DNA of 11,172 nt from Prevotella sp. CAG:485 (GCA_000437495.1 FR897872.1:1-11172); one strand, 5' to 3'; positions 1 through 7,668 are shown, counted from the stretch's first letter. Notes: generated from the sequence alone by a model not told the origin. Translations and numbers: made by a program.

Positions 1-215
1 TGCTGAAGCGCTGAGCGGAAACAAATTTAAGTGGGAAAGAGGAGAAAAGATTGAGGGCTTGGGAATTCTGCGGAAGAGGGGCACTTAAGCGCCAGAGCGG
101 AAACAAATTTTTGAGGGAAGAAGGGTGCTGAAGCGCGCAAGCGGCTCGGGAGCTTAAGGCGGCAACGGCGGCGAAAAAGAGGCGCTGAAGCGCCCGAGCG
201 GCTCCAAAATTATGG
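1..215. repeat. Dispersed hairpin repeat, four imperfect copies
   Basis: Four copies of a module of about 30 bp begin near 1, 81, 125 and 181. Each has a palindromic core (GCTGAAGC, or CTTAAG in the second), then GCGC, two variable bases, RAGCGG (R = A or G), and in copies 1, 2 and 4 an A/T-rich CAAATTT or CAAAATT end. Copy 4 forms a perfect inverted repeat, GGCGCT-GA-AGCGCC (181-194). Copies 1 and 2 share GAGCGGAAACAAATTT exactly. On the minus strand the A/T end of copies 1 and 4 reads TAAATTTG or TAATTTTG, matching the Bacteroidetes -7 element. The function is unknown; a REP-like intergenic element is the simplest description. Confidence 0.65.
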
Positions 216-240
216 CAAGGGAGCATGAGGGCTGAGAGGA

Positions 241-306
241 TAAGGAGCTTAAGGAGGTTAAGGAATTTAGGGAGATTAAGGAGCTTAAGGAGCTTAAGAG
301 GCTTAA
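241..306. repeat. 9-bp tandem array, unit TAAGGAGCT, about 7 copies
   Basis: The stretch divides cleanly into 9-bp units beginning at 241, 250, 259, 268, 277, 286 and 295: TAAGGAGCT, TAAGGAGGT, TAAGGAATT, TAGGGAGAT, TAAGGAGCT, TAAGGAGCT, TAAGAGGCT, then a partial TAAG. Three units are identical and the others differ by one to three bases. The complement (AGCTCCTTA, AATTCCTTA) occurs inside the coding sequence near 8304-8343. Although units resemble Shine-Dalgarno sequence (AAGGAG), no start codon with an open frame follows, so this looks like a minisatellite rather than a translation signal. Confidence 0.85.
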
Positions 307-347
307 GTGGGGAGGGTGGGAGCAGCGGCGAGCAAGCGGGCAAGCGA

Positions 348-417
348 GGGGTTCGAGGCTGAAGCCTTCGGCTGACGGGGTTCGAGGCTAAAGCCTTCGC
401 CGGCACCAAAATTATGG
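348..417. repeat. 29-bp tandem duplication with hairpins, plus shared 12-mer
   Basis: GGGGTTCGAGGCT starts at 348 and again at 377, giving a 29-bp period. Each copy holds a short hairpin, AGGCT-GA-AGCCT (356-367) and AGGCT-AA-AGCCT (385-396). The second copy runs into CCAAAATTATGG (406-417), which also ends the hairpin repeat at 204-215, so the two repeat groups are related. The pair lies 22 bp or more past the glycosyltransferase stop codon. It could stabilise or end that transcript, but no U-tract follows the stem on the minus strand, so it is not a classical intrinsic terminator. Confidence 0.7.
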
Positions 418-438
418 TTACTTGCATGCGGGAAGGGG

Positions 439-1533
439 TTATTGGAGGAGGGAGGGGAGGGCGGTGAGCAAGGGGTCGGGGAGGAAGTGGCGGCGGTAGC
501 GGGCGGCAGCGGATTGGCTGAGGGTGGCGCAGAGGGCAGGGGAGGCGGCCAGGCGCAACATGGCGGCAATAAGCGGGTCAGAGGGAGCGTCAGAGGAAAA
601 GGGGGAGGTGGGGGTATAGAGGGCGCCGCCGTCGGTGGAGAGGTATTCGTGGGCGAGTTTGCCGGGAGGCAGGATTTGCGGCATGCCGGCGGCCATCAGC
701 TCTATGTTGGCGTCGCTGAAGAGGCTCTCGTGGCGGTAGGGGAAGATGCCGAAGTGGGCGGTGGCGGTGAGTTCGCTGAGGGTCGGTCGTTCGCGGCGCC
801 AGCTGATGAGGTCCATCACGTCGCGGCGTATGGCGTGGCGGCGCAGACGGTCCATATAGTCGGATTTGCCTTGTCCGGCTATCATGAGGCGTATGCGTTT
901 ATGGCGCAGTTGGTCGAGGTTGTCGATGAGGTGTCTGAGGCCGCAGCCGGGGCGCAGTTCGCCGTTATAGAGGGCTATGAAGGGGCCTTTTGGCGGTTCG
1001 TGAGTTTGCTCTGGCGGTTCGCCGACGCCGGTGTAGAGCACATGGATGCGGTGCGGGGGGATGAGGATGCGGCCGGTCTGTTGTTCGGCCATTCGGTGCA
1101 TTGCCAGCGAGTAAATGCTGGTGAAGGCCACTGCCGACAGGTTGCGATACATGCGCCTGGCCAGGAAGCCCGTGCGCGGCGGTTTGTTGGTGCTGCTGAT
1201 GAGAACCACGCGGATGTCGGGGCGCCCGGCGAGTTTGCGAGCGCAGAGCGAGATGAAGGCCGTTATGCTGTTTTGCGCCAGTATCACCGTGTCCTGCTGT
1301 TCGCCAGAGAGATGCCGCGCCAGGACGCGAATGCTGTGGAAGTCGGAGTAGCTGCGCATGGGCAGGTGTCGCAGGTCGATGGCGGCGTTGCGGAAAGGCG
1401 CGTCGAGGGCGGGCGAGTCGGGCGTATAGACCGTTGTCTGCCAGCCTTGATGGCGCAGGGCTGCCAGGCGCAAAGCCATGCGTGCTTCGTGCTGTGAGGC
1501 CGCGTAGCCTACGGGTATGAGGAGGCGTCGCAA
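439..1533 (-). CDS. GT4-like glycosyltransferase (GT-B fold)
   Basis: This 364-residue protein looks like a retaining GT-B glycosyltransferase of the GT4/Glyco_trans_1 type, which moves a sugar from a nucleotide-sugar donor, usually onto surface polysaccharide or a glycolipid. The N-terminal half opens with a beta strand (RRLLIPVG, 2-9) and a helix, then TVYTP, as in acceptor domains. The C-terminal half shows FIALYNGELRPGCGLRHL (185-202), the strand IRLMIAGQG (214-222) and the donor-site segment FPYRHESLFSDANIELMAAG (264-283), equivalent to the E-x7-E/AxG region though with spacing of eight. No signal peptide or membrane segment is seen, so it is probably cytoplasmic. The start appears to be TTG at 1533: no in-frame ATG lies upstream, and the next ATG (residue 19) would remove the first strand. 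It begins 20 bp after the upstream gene's stop codon and is probably cotranscribed with it. Donor and acceptor cannot be predicted. Confidence 0.75.
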   Translation of the reverse strand: MRRLLIPVGYAASQHEARMALRLAALRHQGWQTTVYTPDSPALDAPFRNAAIDLRHLPMRSYSDFHSIRVLARHLSGEQQDTVILAQNSITAFISLCARKLAGRPDIRVVLISSTNKPPRTGFLARRMYRNLSAVAFTSIYSLAMHRMAEQQTGRILIPPHRIHVLYTGVGEPPEQTHEPPKGPFIALYNGELRPGCGLRHLIDNLDQLRHKRIRLMIAGQGKSDYMDRLRRHAIRRDVMDLISWRRERPTLSELTATAHFGIFPYRHESLFSDANIELMAAGMPQILPPGKLAHEYLSTDGGALYTPTSPFSSDAPSDPLIAAMLRLAASPALCATLSQSAAARYRRHFLPDPLLTALPSLLQ

Positions 1534-1553
1534 GGTGCGGTGGTGGTGTGGGG

Positions 1554-2648
1554 TTAGTTTTTGTTGGCCAGGAGGATGTCGAGGTCTACCACATGTATAC
1601 CGGCCACCGTGCCTGTGAGCTTGTTGCAGAGATGGCCTGCGTAGGTTATCACCCCGTGTCCTACGCCGCTGTCGGTGCTGATGGCGGCTTCGAGGCTTTG
1701 CTTGAGGTCAATCTCGCTGAAGAGGTTGTAGAGACAGGTGGCCAGCCCCTGCGTCACCGTGCGCGGCGTGGAGATGGAGGGCGACGACAGGTTGAAGTTG
1801 AGGATGAAGGCATCCTTCTTCACCATCGCCTTATACTGGTTTGAGAATTCAAATTCGTGGGTGCAGGAGTCGATGAAGATTACATCGGCCGTTTTCACCT
1901 TGGATGCCAAGGGGCGCGGATGGATGGCACAGGTCACCAGACGGTCGCCGCAGAGCTGTTCGGCCACCTGCAGCTCGCTCATATCGTTGTCCATGAGCGT
2001 TACCTGAGCGCCGAGGGCGAGAGCCGTCTTGGCTGCCTGAATCACCTTTCGGCCCATGCCTAAGATAAGGATTTCGCAGGGCATTATGCCCGGGATACCG
2101 CCTAAGAGGACACCTTTGCCGCCGCCGAGGAAGGAGAGCGCCTCCTGAGCATACCAGATGGCTGCCGAGCCGTCAACGTCGTCGACGATATTGGCGAACA
2201 CCTGAACGCCGTTGTGGCTGATGACCTCGTCGAGAGCCAGCGTGGTGATGCGCTGCTGTTTGAGAATGTTGATGAGCGACCGTGAGAAGAAGGCGTGTGA
2301 GAACATGCAGAACAGGGCGCTGCCGGGTTTCATTTTCTCGGCGTCGGCGTCTTGAATGGGGGCGTAGCTGAGTACGATGTCGGCCTGCAGGGCGGTAGCG
2401 CGGTCGGTTATCTGCACCCCGTATTGGGCGTAGTCGGAGTCGGTGTAGCTGATGGTTGTGGCGGCTTCCGTTTCCATATTTATCTCCCAGCCGTTCATGA
2501 TGAGGCGGCCGCACGTTTCGGGGGTGAGCAGCAGACGCGTTTCGTCGCTGTCGTAGTTATTGGCAAGAAGGCCTATAGTGCGTCCCGGTTTGGCGGTGGT
2601 ATGCTGTACTTTTTCAAGCTTCGGCTCCAGATTCATTGTTGTGCTCAT
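1554..2648 (-). CDS. Divergent alanine dehydrogenase / transhydrogenase-alpha-like protein
   Basis: The 364-residue product has the AlaDh/PNT architecture: an N-terminal substrate-type domain (24-160: IGLLAN, then DETRLLLTP at 35-43 matching the family's ExRVALTP), and an NAD(P)-type Rossmann domain (about 180-300, ILILGMGRKVIQAAKTALAL from 193). Family enzymes interconvert alanine and pyruvate with NAD, or bind NAD in proton-pumping transhydrogenase. Several hallmarks are altered. The dinucleotide loop has V202 in place of the third glycine of GxGxxG. The KxKEP-type lysine region reads SYAPIQD (94-100). No DxGG-like aspartate motif follows FNLSSPS (285-291). Catalysis as alanine dehydrogenase is therefore doubtful. 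I chose ATG 2648 because the -7 element at 2674-2681 predicts transcription from about 2667; a GTG at 2663 would add five residues with almost no leader, and ATG 2636 is also possible. It leads a pair with the glycosyltransferase. Confidence 0.7.
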   Translation of the reverse strand: MSTTMNLEPKLEKVQHTTAKPGRTIGLLANNYDSDETRLLLTPETCGRLIMNGWEINMETEAATTISYTDSDYAQYGVQITDRATALQADIVLSYAPIQDADAEKMKPGSALFCMFSHAFFSRSLINILKQQRITTLALDEVISHNGVQVFANIVDDVDGSAAIWYAQEALSFLGGGKGVLLGGIPGIMPCEILILGMGRKVIQAAKTALALGAQVTLMDNDMSELQVAEQLCGDRLVTCAIHPRPLASKVKTADVIFIDSCTHEFEFSNQYKAMVKKDAFILNFNLSSPSISTPRTVTQGLATCLYNLFSEIDLKQSLEAAISTDSGVGHGVITYAGHLCNKLTGTVAGIHVVDLDILLANKN

Positions 2649-2673
2649 AGCGTTTTGTTTCACGAGTCAGATG

Positions 2674-2681
2674 CAAAATTA
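2674..2681 (-). promoter_or_regulatory. Bacteroidetes -7 element for the gene starting at 2648
   Basis: Read on the minus strand this is TAATTTTG, a full match to TAnnTTTG. Transcription would begin about 7 nt downstream, near 2667, giving a leader of about 19 nt before ATG 2648. No good -33 TTTG is seen at 19-21 nt spacing. Confidence 0.55.
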
Positions 2682-2725
2682 AGAATAATTTTTGGATTAT
2701 TGCGCTCCGGGGGCAAAAAAAGTAG

Positions 2726-2733
2726 TAAATTCG
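2726..2733 (+). promoter_or_regulatory. Probable -7 element of aroK, four bases from the ATG
   Basis: TAAATTCG matches TAnnTTTG at all but one fixed position and lies directly before the aroK start (ATG 2738-2740). With the usual distance of -7 element to start site, the first transcribed base would fall at or within a few bases of the ATG, implying a leaderless or nearly leaderless mRNA. The -33 side (ATTG at 2699-2702, spacing 23) is poor. Confidence 0.4.
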
Positions 2734-2737
2734 CACA

Positions 2738-3280
2738 ATGGAATCAAATCCGATTTTTATTGTGGGTATGCCGGCCAGTGGCAAGAGCACCTTCGGGCGG
2801 GCTCTGGCACGACGTTTGGGGCGCCGTTTCGTGGACCTTGACGCGTACATCGAGAACCGGTTTCATACCACCGTTCGCGCTCTGTTTGCCGACCGTGGCG
2901 AGAGGGCCTTCCGCCGACTTGAGGCGCTTATGCTGCGCGAGGTTGGTGAGTTTGAGGATGTGGTGGTGGCCACCGGCGGCGGCGCTCCCTGCCATTCGGA
3001 CAATATGGAGTATATGCGCTCGCGCGGACTTACGGTATGGCTCGAGGCCGGCGAGGAGCGACTGATGCAGCGCATCCGCCAGCGGCCCGACAAACGCCCT
3101 TTGTTGGCCGGGCTCGAGGGTGAGGCTCTGCGGCGGCGGCTACGGCAGATGGCCGAGGCACGAAACCCCTTCTATGCCATGGCCGCCGTGAAGACTGATT
3201 CGGAGCGCCTGGAGACGAGGAGCCAGATAGACGCTGCCATAGAGGGGTTTCTTGGGCGGATGCGGGAGCCTTTTAGCTAA
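2738..3280 (+). CDS. aroK: Shikimate kinase
   Basis: Shikimate kinase phosphorylates the 3-hydroxyl of shikimate with ATP, the fifth step of chorismate synthesis, in the cytoplasm. The 180-residue length is normal. Visible motifs are Walker A GMPASGKST (10-18), the shikimate-binding FVDLDAYIE (31-39, D33 and D35), GERAFRRLE (54-62) with the shikimate-contact arginine, the glycine motif ATGGGAP (78-84), the LID region RQRPDKRPLL (114-123) and a late arginine in EARNPFY (140-146). All key residues appear intact. The start at 2738 puts Walker A at residue 10, as usual. The gene stands alone, divergent from the 2648 gene and convergent with the DUF695 gene. Its last codons and stop run into a 9-bp tandem repeat (3272-3303). 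The region before the ATG suggests leaderless translation. Confidence 0.93.
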   Translation: MESNPIFIVGMPASGKSTFGRALARRLGRRFVDLDAYIENRFHTTVRALFADRGERAFRRLEALMLREVGEFEDVVVATGGGAPCHSDNMEYMRSRGLTVWLEAGEERLMQRIRQRPDKRPLLAGLEGEALRRRLRQMAEARNPFYAMAAVKTDSERLETRSQIDAAIEGFLGRMREPFS

Positions 3281-3303
3281 TTTAGCTGTTTTAGCTAATT
3301 TAG
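3272..3303. repeat. 9-bp tandem repeat TTTAGCTAA across the aroK stop
   Basis: Units are TTTAGCTAA (3272-3280), TTTAGCTGT (3281-3289), TTTAGCTAA (3290-3298) and TTTAG (3299-3303). The first copy supplies the aroK stop codon TAA and codes for its last residues. TTAGCTAA is itself a perfect palindrome, and its two copies (3273-3280 and 3291-3298) can pair as an 8-bp A/T-rich stem with a 10-nt loop. It sits between two convergent genes, so a weak bidirectional transcription stop is possible, but this is inference. Confidence 0.75.
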
Positions 3304-3307
3304 AAGA

Positions 3308-3739
3308 TTATTCGCCTTTGGGGTCAATGAAAGTGGCGTCGCGCATTTCGGAGTATTCCTCCCAGTCGGGGTCAGCGTAGGCTTCTATCACAATGGGGAG
3401 CGCGGGCAGCTCCTGCAGCGCACGGTTGAGCACCGTGTTGAACACCGGCAGCGATTTGGTGTAGAAAATCCAGTCGCGCTGGCCGTCGCCCGTGTAGATG
3501 CCCGTCATCACCCCCACCTTGTCGCGGTGAAACGCCTGCTGCATAGCCTCCGTGGCCTCCTGCATCAGTTCCGCGTCGGCGGCCGGGGGCATACCGCCGC
3601 CCTCGTAGCGCCAGATTACCTCCACACGATAGATGTATTTTCCCGAGCTGCGGAATTTGTCGACGTCATCGCGCCCGGTAACGATTATTCGGTTGCCGTT
3701 TTCAGCTTCCGTGGGAGTTGTCCACCAGTTTTCGTCCAT
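3308..3739 (-). CDS. DUF695 family protein, function unknown
   Basis: This 143-residue acidic protein (many D and E) resembles the DUF695 family, whose role is not established. Supporting segments are YRVEVIWRYEGGGMP (37-51), GVMTGIYTGDGQRDWIFYTK (76-95), the FNTVLNRAL helix (100-108) and the C-terminal PIVIEAYADPDWEEYSEM (115-132), where the DPDWEEY motif is the most characteristic. There is no signal peptide or membrane segment, so it is presumably cytoplasmic. Its ATG (3739) lies two bases after the TAG of the DUF2027-Smr gene, so the two are very likely translated from one message. The family assignment is from recalled motif patterns; the role is unknown. Confidence 0.7.
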   Translation of the reverse strand: MDENWWTTPTEAENGNRIIVTGRDDVDKFRSSGKYIYRVEVIWRYEGGGMPPAADAELMQEATEAMQQAFHRDKVGVMTGIYTGDGQRDWIFYTKSLPVFNTVLNRALQELPALPIVIEAYADPDWEEYSEMRDATFIDPKGE

Positions 3740-3741
3740 GG

Positions 3742-4902
3742 CTAAGAGTTGTGAATGGTTACCAGCGTGGCGCCGAAGCCATATTCGGCAAAAGAGGCAT
3801 CCTGCAGTTCGGCAGTGGGGTATTTGCGCTTCAGCAGGTCGAGGACAGCATGCCGCAGCACTCCGTTGCCCTTGCCGTGGATGAAGATAATCTTCTGTCC
3901 TATGCGGCGGCGGTGAGCCTTCATGGCGGCTTCCACGGCGTCGAGCTGCATGGTGAGCATATCGGCGTTGCTGAGGCCTGCTATGGAGTCGGTGAGAGCG
4001 TGAATATGGAGGTCTATCTCGATGGGCGGCAGCAGCTTGTTGGGGTTACGCGCCGGGTCGTCGGCGTTGGTGCGGCGGCGACCGCGGTCAACACGGTATT
4101 TGCCCGACAGCTCGCGCACCAGACGCTTGTCGGCCGGCGTGGCTGACGTGTCAACGTGGCGAGCCGCGTCGCCAAGCTGCAGCGGATGGTCGGGCACATC
4201 GTCCGTAACAAGCTTTATCTCCAAGACCTTGTTGGTGAAATACGTTCCCGGGCGGAAACAGTGCAGCTTGTAGAACTTGGTCAGGTCGAGGCGCCGCACC
4301 ACGCTCACCGGCGCCTTCAGCTCGAACTGCCGGTCAGCCTTATAGGCCACATACTGCAGCGCCACGCGGTGATAGCCGTTGAGGTCCTCGTGCGTAGGCT
4401 GCGCCATGTCAATCAGCTCGTTGGGGCCGGCCACGCCGCTGTAAACGGCGGTGAACTCGCGGTCCTGCTCGGCGGCGCGCATAAAGGTGAACTGAAGCGT
4501 GTAGTTGGAGTCGTTCACCAACACGGCGTTGAAGACCGTGCTGCCCAGTTCGCGCAGATTGCCCGGCTCAAAGGCCAGCGCCACGTTTATCTTGTTGCCG
4601 TGGGGCGTCTCGGGCTGCGGCGGCAACTCCGGTTCCGGCTCGGGCTTCGGGGTAATGTCCTTCGACAGCGGTTTCTCCTCCTCGCGGCTCATTTTCCCTT
4701 GGTCGTAGGCTTTCTGGTCAAACATCAGATGCGCTGCCTGCGGCTTGGTGCCGGCCGGCTGCACCACTACCAGCTCGCTCAGCGCCACGGGCATCTCAAA
4801 ACCATTGTCCTCGGCCACCCAGGCCGTCTTTCCTTCTATTCGTGCTATGGTGCCGCCGCCGGTGCTGCTCAGATAGCGGACCACGTCTCCTTTCTGTGCC
4901 AT
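3742..4902 (-). CDS. DUF2027 and Smr domain protein
   Basis: This 386-residue protein joins three parts. Residues 1-50 look like a small beta-barrel (GDVVRYLSSTGGGTIARIEG...AWVAEDNGFEMPV). Residues 75-103 are a Pro/Glu-rich linker, and 104-235 are the beta-rich DUF2027 body. A second charged stretch (255-290) leads to a C-terminal Smr domain (294-384). Smr hallmarks are EIDLHIHAL (295-303, the D-L-H motif), IIFIHGKGNGVLR (338-350, the HGKGxGxLR motif) and YGFGATLVTI (374-383). In MutS2 and other families Smr acts as a nicking nuclease or nucleic-acid-binding module. The combination with DUF2027 is typical of Bacteroidetes and its role is not settled. Because no MutS ATPase core is present, calling it MutS2 would be wrong. 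ATG 4902 is about 20 nt past a -7 element. It heads an operon with the DUF695 gene. Confidence 0.85.
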   Translation of the reverse strand: MAQKGDVVRYLSSTGGGTIARIEGKTAWVAEDNGFEMPVALSELVVVQPAGTKPQAAHLMFDQKAYDQGKMSREEEKPLSKDITPKPEPEPELPPQPETPHGNKINVALAFEPGNLRELGSTVFNAVLVNDSNYTLQFTFMRAAEQDREFTAVYSGVAGPNELIDMAQPTHEDLNGYHRVALQYVAYKADRQFELKAPVSVVRRLDLTKFYKLHCFRPGTYFTNKVLEIKLVTDDVPDHPLQLGDAARHVDTSATPADKRLVRELSGKYRVDRGRRRTNADDPARNPNKLLPPIEIDLHIHALTDSIAGLSNADMLTMQLDAVEAAMKAHRRRIGQKIIFIHGKGNGVLRHAVLDLLKRKYPTAELQDASFAEYGFGATLVTIHNS

Positions 4903-4921
4903 AAACGTTTCTTTCAGGCAG

Positions 4922-4929
4922 CAAAGTTA
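4922..4929 (-). promoter_or_regulatory. -7 element of the DUF2027-Smr operon
   Basis: The minus strand reads TAACTTTG, a full match to TAnnTTTG, 19 nt before ATG 4902. The predicted leader is about 12 nt. The -33 region is not recognisable at the expected spacing. Confidence 0.6.
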
Positions 4930-4982
4930 CTAAAAAATTTTCAGGCACGCCCTGCGGCGCTGTCAGTGTGGGGAATTTTTTG

Positions 4983-4990
4983 TACCTTTG
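4983..4990 (+). promoter_or_regulatory. -7 element of the acyltransferase operon
   Basis: TACCTTTG is a full match to TAnnTTTG. GCTG at 4959-4962 lies 20 nt upstream, where TTTG is expected, so the -33 match is only partial. Transcription from about 4996 gives a 14-nt leader to ATG 5010. This rules out the longer reading from GTG 4968, which would start upstream of the promoter. Together with the element at 4922-4929 it forms a compact divergent promoter region. Confidence 0.65.
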
Positions 4991-5009
4991 CAGGCTGATA
5001 CTCACAGAA

Positions 5010-5870
5010 ATGGAATATACCGACGAATACGGAAAGACTTATCAGATACGCCCTGAGGTGCTTACGCAAGACGACGTGTGCCGCATGGTGCCGTGGTTCT
5101 GCAACAAGCCCAAGCTGGTGAAGTCCATCTTTAAGTTTCTGAAGATAGACCAGGTTAACGCTGTTCACGCGCGTTGGCACGCCACGCCGGGAATTCCCTT
5201 CTCGCACGCTTTGGTGGAGAAGGAGTTCAAGGTGCGTGTGCGCGTTGACCACGAGGAGATTCTGAGCCGTTTCCCCACGGGCGCTTTCATCACGGTGAGC
5301 AACCATCCGCTCGGCGCCTTCGACGGCATCGTGCTGCTCCACGAGGTGGGCACCTTCCGGCAGGACTATCAGGTCATGGTCAATATGTTTCTGAACAACC
5401 TGTCGGCCATGCGCCCCGGCTTCATCGCCGTCGACCCCAGCGGCTCCGACGACCCGGAGAAGAAGAAAATGACGCTTCAGGGCATCCGCGAGGCCATTCA
5501 GCACGTCAGAGCCGGGCATCCGTTAGGCTTCTTCCCGGCCGGCGCGGTGAGCAAGCTCAAGTGGGACCTCCACATCCGCGACCGCCGCTGGCAGCCCTCC
5601 ATCATCAAGCTCATCAGTCAGCTGCGCGTGCCCGTGGTGCCCATCTACTTCCACGGCCATAACTCGGTGTTTTTCAACATCTTGGGCGTCATCAACTGGC
5701 GTCTGCGCACGCTGCGGTTGCCCGCCGAGGTGTTCCGCATGCGAGGCCGCATGATTCATCTCAGCGTGGGCGAACCCATCACCGTTGAGGAGCAGAAAGC
5801 CTGCGCCGACGTCGACGCCCTGGGCGCCCTGCTCCGCGAGCGTACTTACCAACTTGCCAAAATCAAATAA
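5010..5870 (+). CDS. PlsC-like (LPLAT) acyltransferase
   Basis: This 286-residue protein belongs to the lysophospholipid acyltransferase superfamily, which transfers acyl chains to glycerolipids or other lipid acceptors at the inner membrane. The catalytic motif is VSNHPLGAFDG (96-106): H99 and D105 are present but five residues apart rather than the four of classical HX4D, a spacing shared with the hemolysin/OlsF-like branch. The FPEG block reads FFPAGAVSKL (174-183), and VPVVPIYFHG (207-216) is the usual late strand. No clear transmembrane helix is seen. Start ATG 5010 follows a -7 element by 19 nt; a GTG at 4968 would extend it through the promoter. Its stop codon is directly followed by the ATG of the sigma-54 activator, so it leads a five-gene operon. 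The substrate could be lysophosphatidate, or a glycine or ornithine aminolipid; the sequence does not decide. Confidence 0.8.
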   Translation: MEYTDEYGKTYQIRPEVLTQDDVCRMVPWFCNKPKLVKSIFKFLKIDQVNAVHARWHATPGIPFSHALVEKEFKVRVRVDHEEILSRFPTGAFITVSNHPLGAFDGIVLLHEVGTFRQDYQVMVNMFLNNLSAMRPGFIAVDPSGSDDPEKKKMTLQGIREAIQHVRAGHPLGFFPAGAVSKLKWDLHIRDRRWQPSIIKLISQLRVPVVPIYFHGHNSVFFNILGVINWRLRTLRLPAEVFRMRGRMIHLSVGEPITVEEQKACADVDALGALLRERTYQLAKIK

Positions 5871-7103
5871 ATGAACCCCGACTCCCAGACCGCTGCGGCA
5901 CTCCGCAACAACGACGAACTCAGAGACGTGAAACGGCGTTTCGGCATCATCGGCACCTCGCCGCTGCTGCTGCGTGCTGTCGACCGCGCCGTCAGGGTGG
6001 CGCCCGTAGACCTTTCGGTGCTGATTTTAGGCGAGAGCGGCTCAGGCAAGGAGTTCTTCCCCAAAATCATACACCAGTTCAGTCCGCGCAAGCATAAGAA
6101 ATACATCGCCGTGAACTGCGGCGCCATCCCCGAGGGCACCATCGACTCCGAGCTGTTCGGCCACGAGAAAGGCTCTTTCACCGGCGCCATAGGGGCGCGC
6201 AAGGGCTATTTCGAGGAGGCCGACGGCGGCACCGTCTTCCTCGACGAGGTGGCCGAGCTGCCCATGACCACGCAGGCTCGGCTGCTGCGTGTGCTCGAGA
6301 GCGGCGAGTTCCTGAAGGTGGGCAGCAGCCAGGTGCAGAAAACCGACATCCGCATCGTGGCCGCCACCAACGTGGATTTGCAGAAGGCCGTGGCCGAGGG
6401 TCGCTTCCGCGAGGACCTCTATTACCGCCTCGGCACTATTCAGATAAACGTGCCCAACCTGCACGACCGGGGCGACGACGTGGATCTCCTGGCGCGTAAG
6501 TTTGCCGCCGATTTTTCGGAGCGTTACATGACCGAGCCCATCCGTTTCTCGGCCGACGCGCGCAGCCTCATGCACGCCTATCGCTGGCCGGGCAATGTGC
6601 GTCAGCTCAAGAATGTGGTTGAGCAGTTGGCGCTCTTCGACGCCGGGCGCGAAATCACGGCACGCGACATGGCCGACTCGCTGCCGAACCCCGCCGCACA
6701 GTCGCATCTGCCCGCCGCCGCAGCCCCCGACTATCAGACGGAACGCGAGATGCTGTGGCAGACGGTTATGGGCATGCGTGCCGAGATTGCCGACCTGCGC
6801 CGCCGCCTCGACGTCATCACCCGCGGCGAGTCCGTTGCTGTCGACGCTCCCTCCTCATCGGCTCTCATTCCCTGGGCCGAATACCCCGTCATCCCGGTGG
6901 GCACGGAGGCTGTGGAGGCTGAAGACGTGTCGGGCCAGTCTCCCCTCGACATGAGCGAGCGCGAGACCATCGCCAAGGCTCTGCGCCGAAACGGCGGCTC
7001 GCGCAAACGCACCGCCCTGGAGCTGAAAATCTCCGAACGCACACTTTATCGTAAAATGAAAGAATACGGCATCGGCCAGCACGACGCCCCGCCAAAGATA
7101 TGA
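5871..7103 (+). CDS. Sigma-54-dependent activator, no sensor domain
   Basis: This is a 410-residue bacterial enhancer-binding protein that uses ATP to open sigma-54 promoters. The AAA+ domain spans about 25-255. It shows Walker A GESGSGKE (54-61), the sigma-54 contact loop GSFTGA (101-106, Ser in place of the usual Ala of GAFTGA), Walker B GGTVFLDEVAEL (119-130), sensor I RIVAATN (161-167), the arginine-finger region GRFREDLYYRL (177-187) and sensor II WPGNVRQLKN (239-248). Residues 290-318 look coiled-coil (MRAEIADLRRRLDVI). A Fis-type helix-turn-helix lies at 363-400 (ERETIAKALRRNGGSRKRTA, then LKISERTLYRKMKEYGI). Only about 24 residues precede the AAA+ domain, so there is no receiver, GAF or PAS domain; control must come from expression, a partner, or the 256-360 segment. 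It starts right after the acyltransferase stop and overlaps the lptE start (ATGA). Its targets are not visible here. Confidence 0.92.
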   Translation: MNPDSQTAAALRNNDELRDVKRRFGIIGTSPLLLRAVDRAVRVAPVDLSVLILGESGSGKEFFPKIIHQFSPRKHKKYIAVNCGAIPEGTIDSELFGHEKGSFTGAIGARKGYFEEADGGTVFLDEVAELPMTTQARLLRVLESGEFLKVGSSQVQKTDIRIVAATNVDLQKAVAEGRFREDLYYRLGTIQINVPNLHDRGDDVDLLARKFAADFSERYMTEPIRFSADARSLMHAYRWPGNVRQLKNVVEQLALFDAGREITARDMADSLPNPAAQSHLPAAAAPDYQTEREMLWQTVMGMRAEIADLRRRLDVITRGESVAVDAPSSSALIPWAEYPVIPVGTEAVEAEDVSGQSPLDMSERETIAKALRRNGGSRKRTALELKISERTLYRKMKEYGIGQHDAPPKI

Positions 7104-7654
7104 AACATCCTCTCCGCAACTCTCTCACCGCCCTCTCAGGCCCCCTTCTGCGGTGCCTGCCGTTGGCCGCCACGCTGCTTTTTTTAGTGCTGACCTCGTG
7201 CGTCAGCTATAAGCTCAACGGCTCAGCGCTCGACTACGACCGCTACAAGACCATACGCGTCAGCGAGTTCCCCATCCGCGCCGCTCTGGTCTATCCGCCT
7301 CTGCAGCAGACGTTTGAAAACCGGCTCCTCGACCAGATTCAGGCGCAGACGCGTCTGCGTGTGGTGCCAAGTGCCGACGCCAATGTGGAGATGAGCGGCG
7401 AAATAACCGGCTATTCGCTCAGCCCGCAGGCTGTGGGCCAGGACGCTTACGCCACCCAGACAAGGCTCACCATCACCGTCAGGGTGAAGTATGTGGACCA
7501 CATCAACTCCGCCAATGACATCGACCAGACCTTCTCGGCATACCGCGATTTTTCGTCGGACCTCATGCTCACCGACGTGCAGGACGACCTCTGTCAGCAA
7601 ATCTCGGAGGAGTTAGTGGATTTGATTTTCAACGCCACTTTAGGCAACTGGTAA
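7100..7654 (+). CDS. lptE: LptE-family LPS-assembly lipoprotein
   Basis: LptE is the outer-membrane lipoprotein that plugs the LptD barrel and helps place lipopolysaccharide on the cell surface. The 184-residue product has a basic N-terminus, a hydrophobic core (about 15-32) and the lipobox LTSC with Cys34 as the lipidated residue. The mature part begins VSYKLNGSALDYDRYKTIRV, matching Bacteroidetes LptE-like proteins, followed by PLQQTFENRLLDQI (66-79), the strand pattern ANVEMSGEITGYSLSP (94-109) and TRLTITVRVKYVD (121-133). The fold of a lipoprotein with alternating strands fits LptE. Its ATG overlaps the stop of the sigma-54 activator by four bases, so it is translationally coupled. Sequence similarity across LptE proteins is low, so the name rests on lipobox, size and conserved start of the mature protein. 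Confidence 0.8.
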   Translation: MKHPLRNSLTALSGPLLRCLPLAATLLFLVLTSCVSYKLNGSALDYDRYKTIRVSEFPIRAALVYPPLQQTFENRLLDQIQAQTRLRVVPSADANVEMSGEITGYSLSPQAVGQDAYATQTRLTITVRVKYVDHINSANDIDQTFSAYRDFSSDLMLTDVQDDLCQQISEELVDLIFNATLGNW

Positions 7655-7668
7655 ACCCCGGCCGCGAT

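Larger units (their letters stand above)
1..438. other. Gene-free, repeat-rich intergenic block
   Basis: No credible coding region lies here. The short open frames are low complexity and lack conserved motifs. The plus strand is strikingly purine-rich (runs of G and A) and consists largely of short repeats: hairpin elements around 1-215, a 9-bp tandem array at 241-306 and a 29-bp tandem duplication at 348-405. The block lies downstream of the minus-strand glycosyltransferase, whose stop codon is at 439-441. Any gene to the left is outside the window. The repeats are annotated separately. Confidence 0.8.
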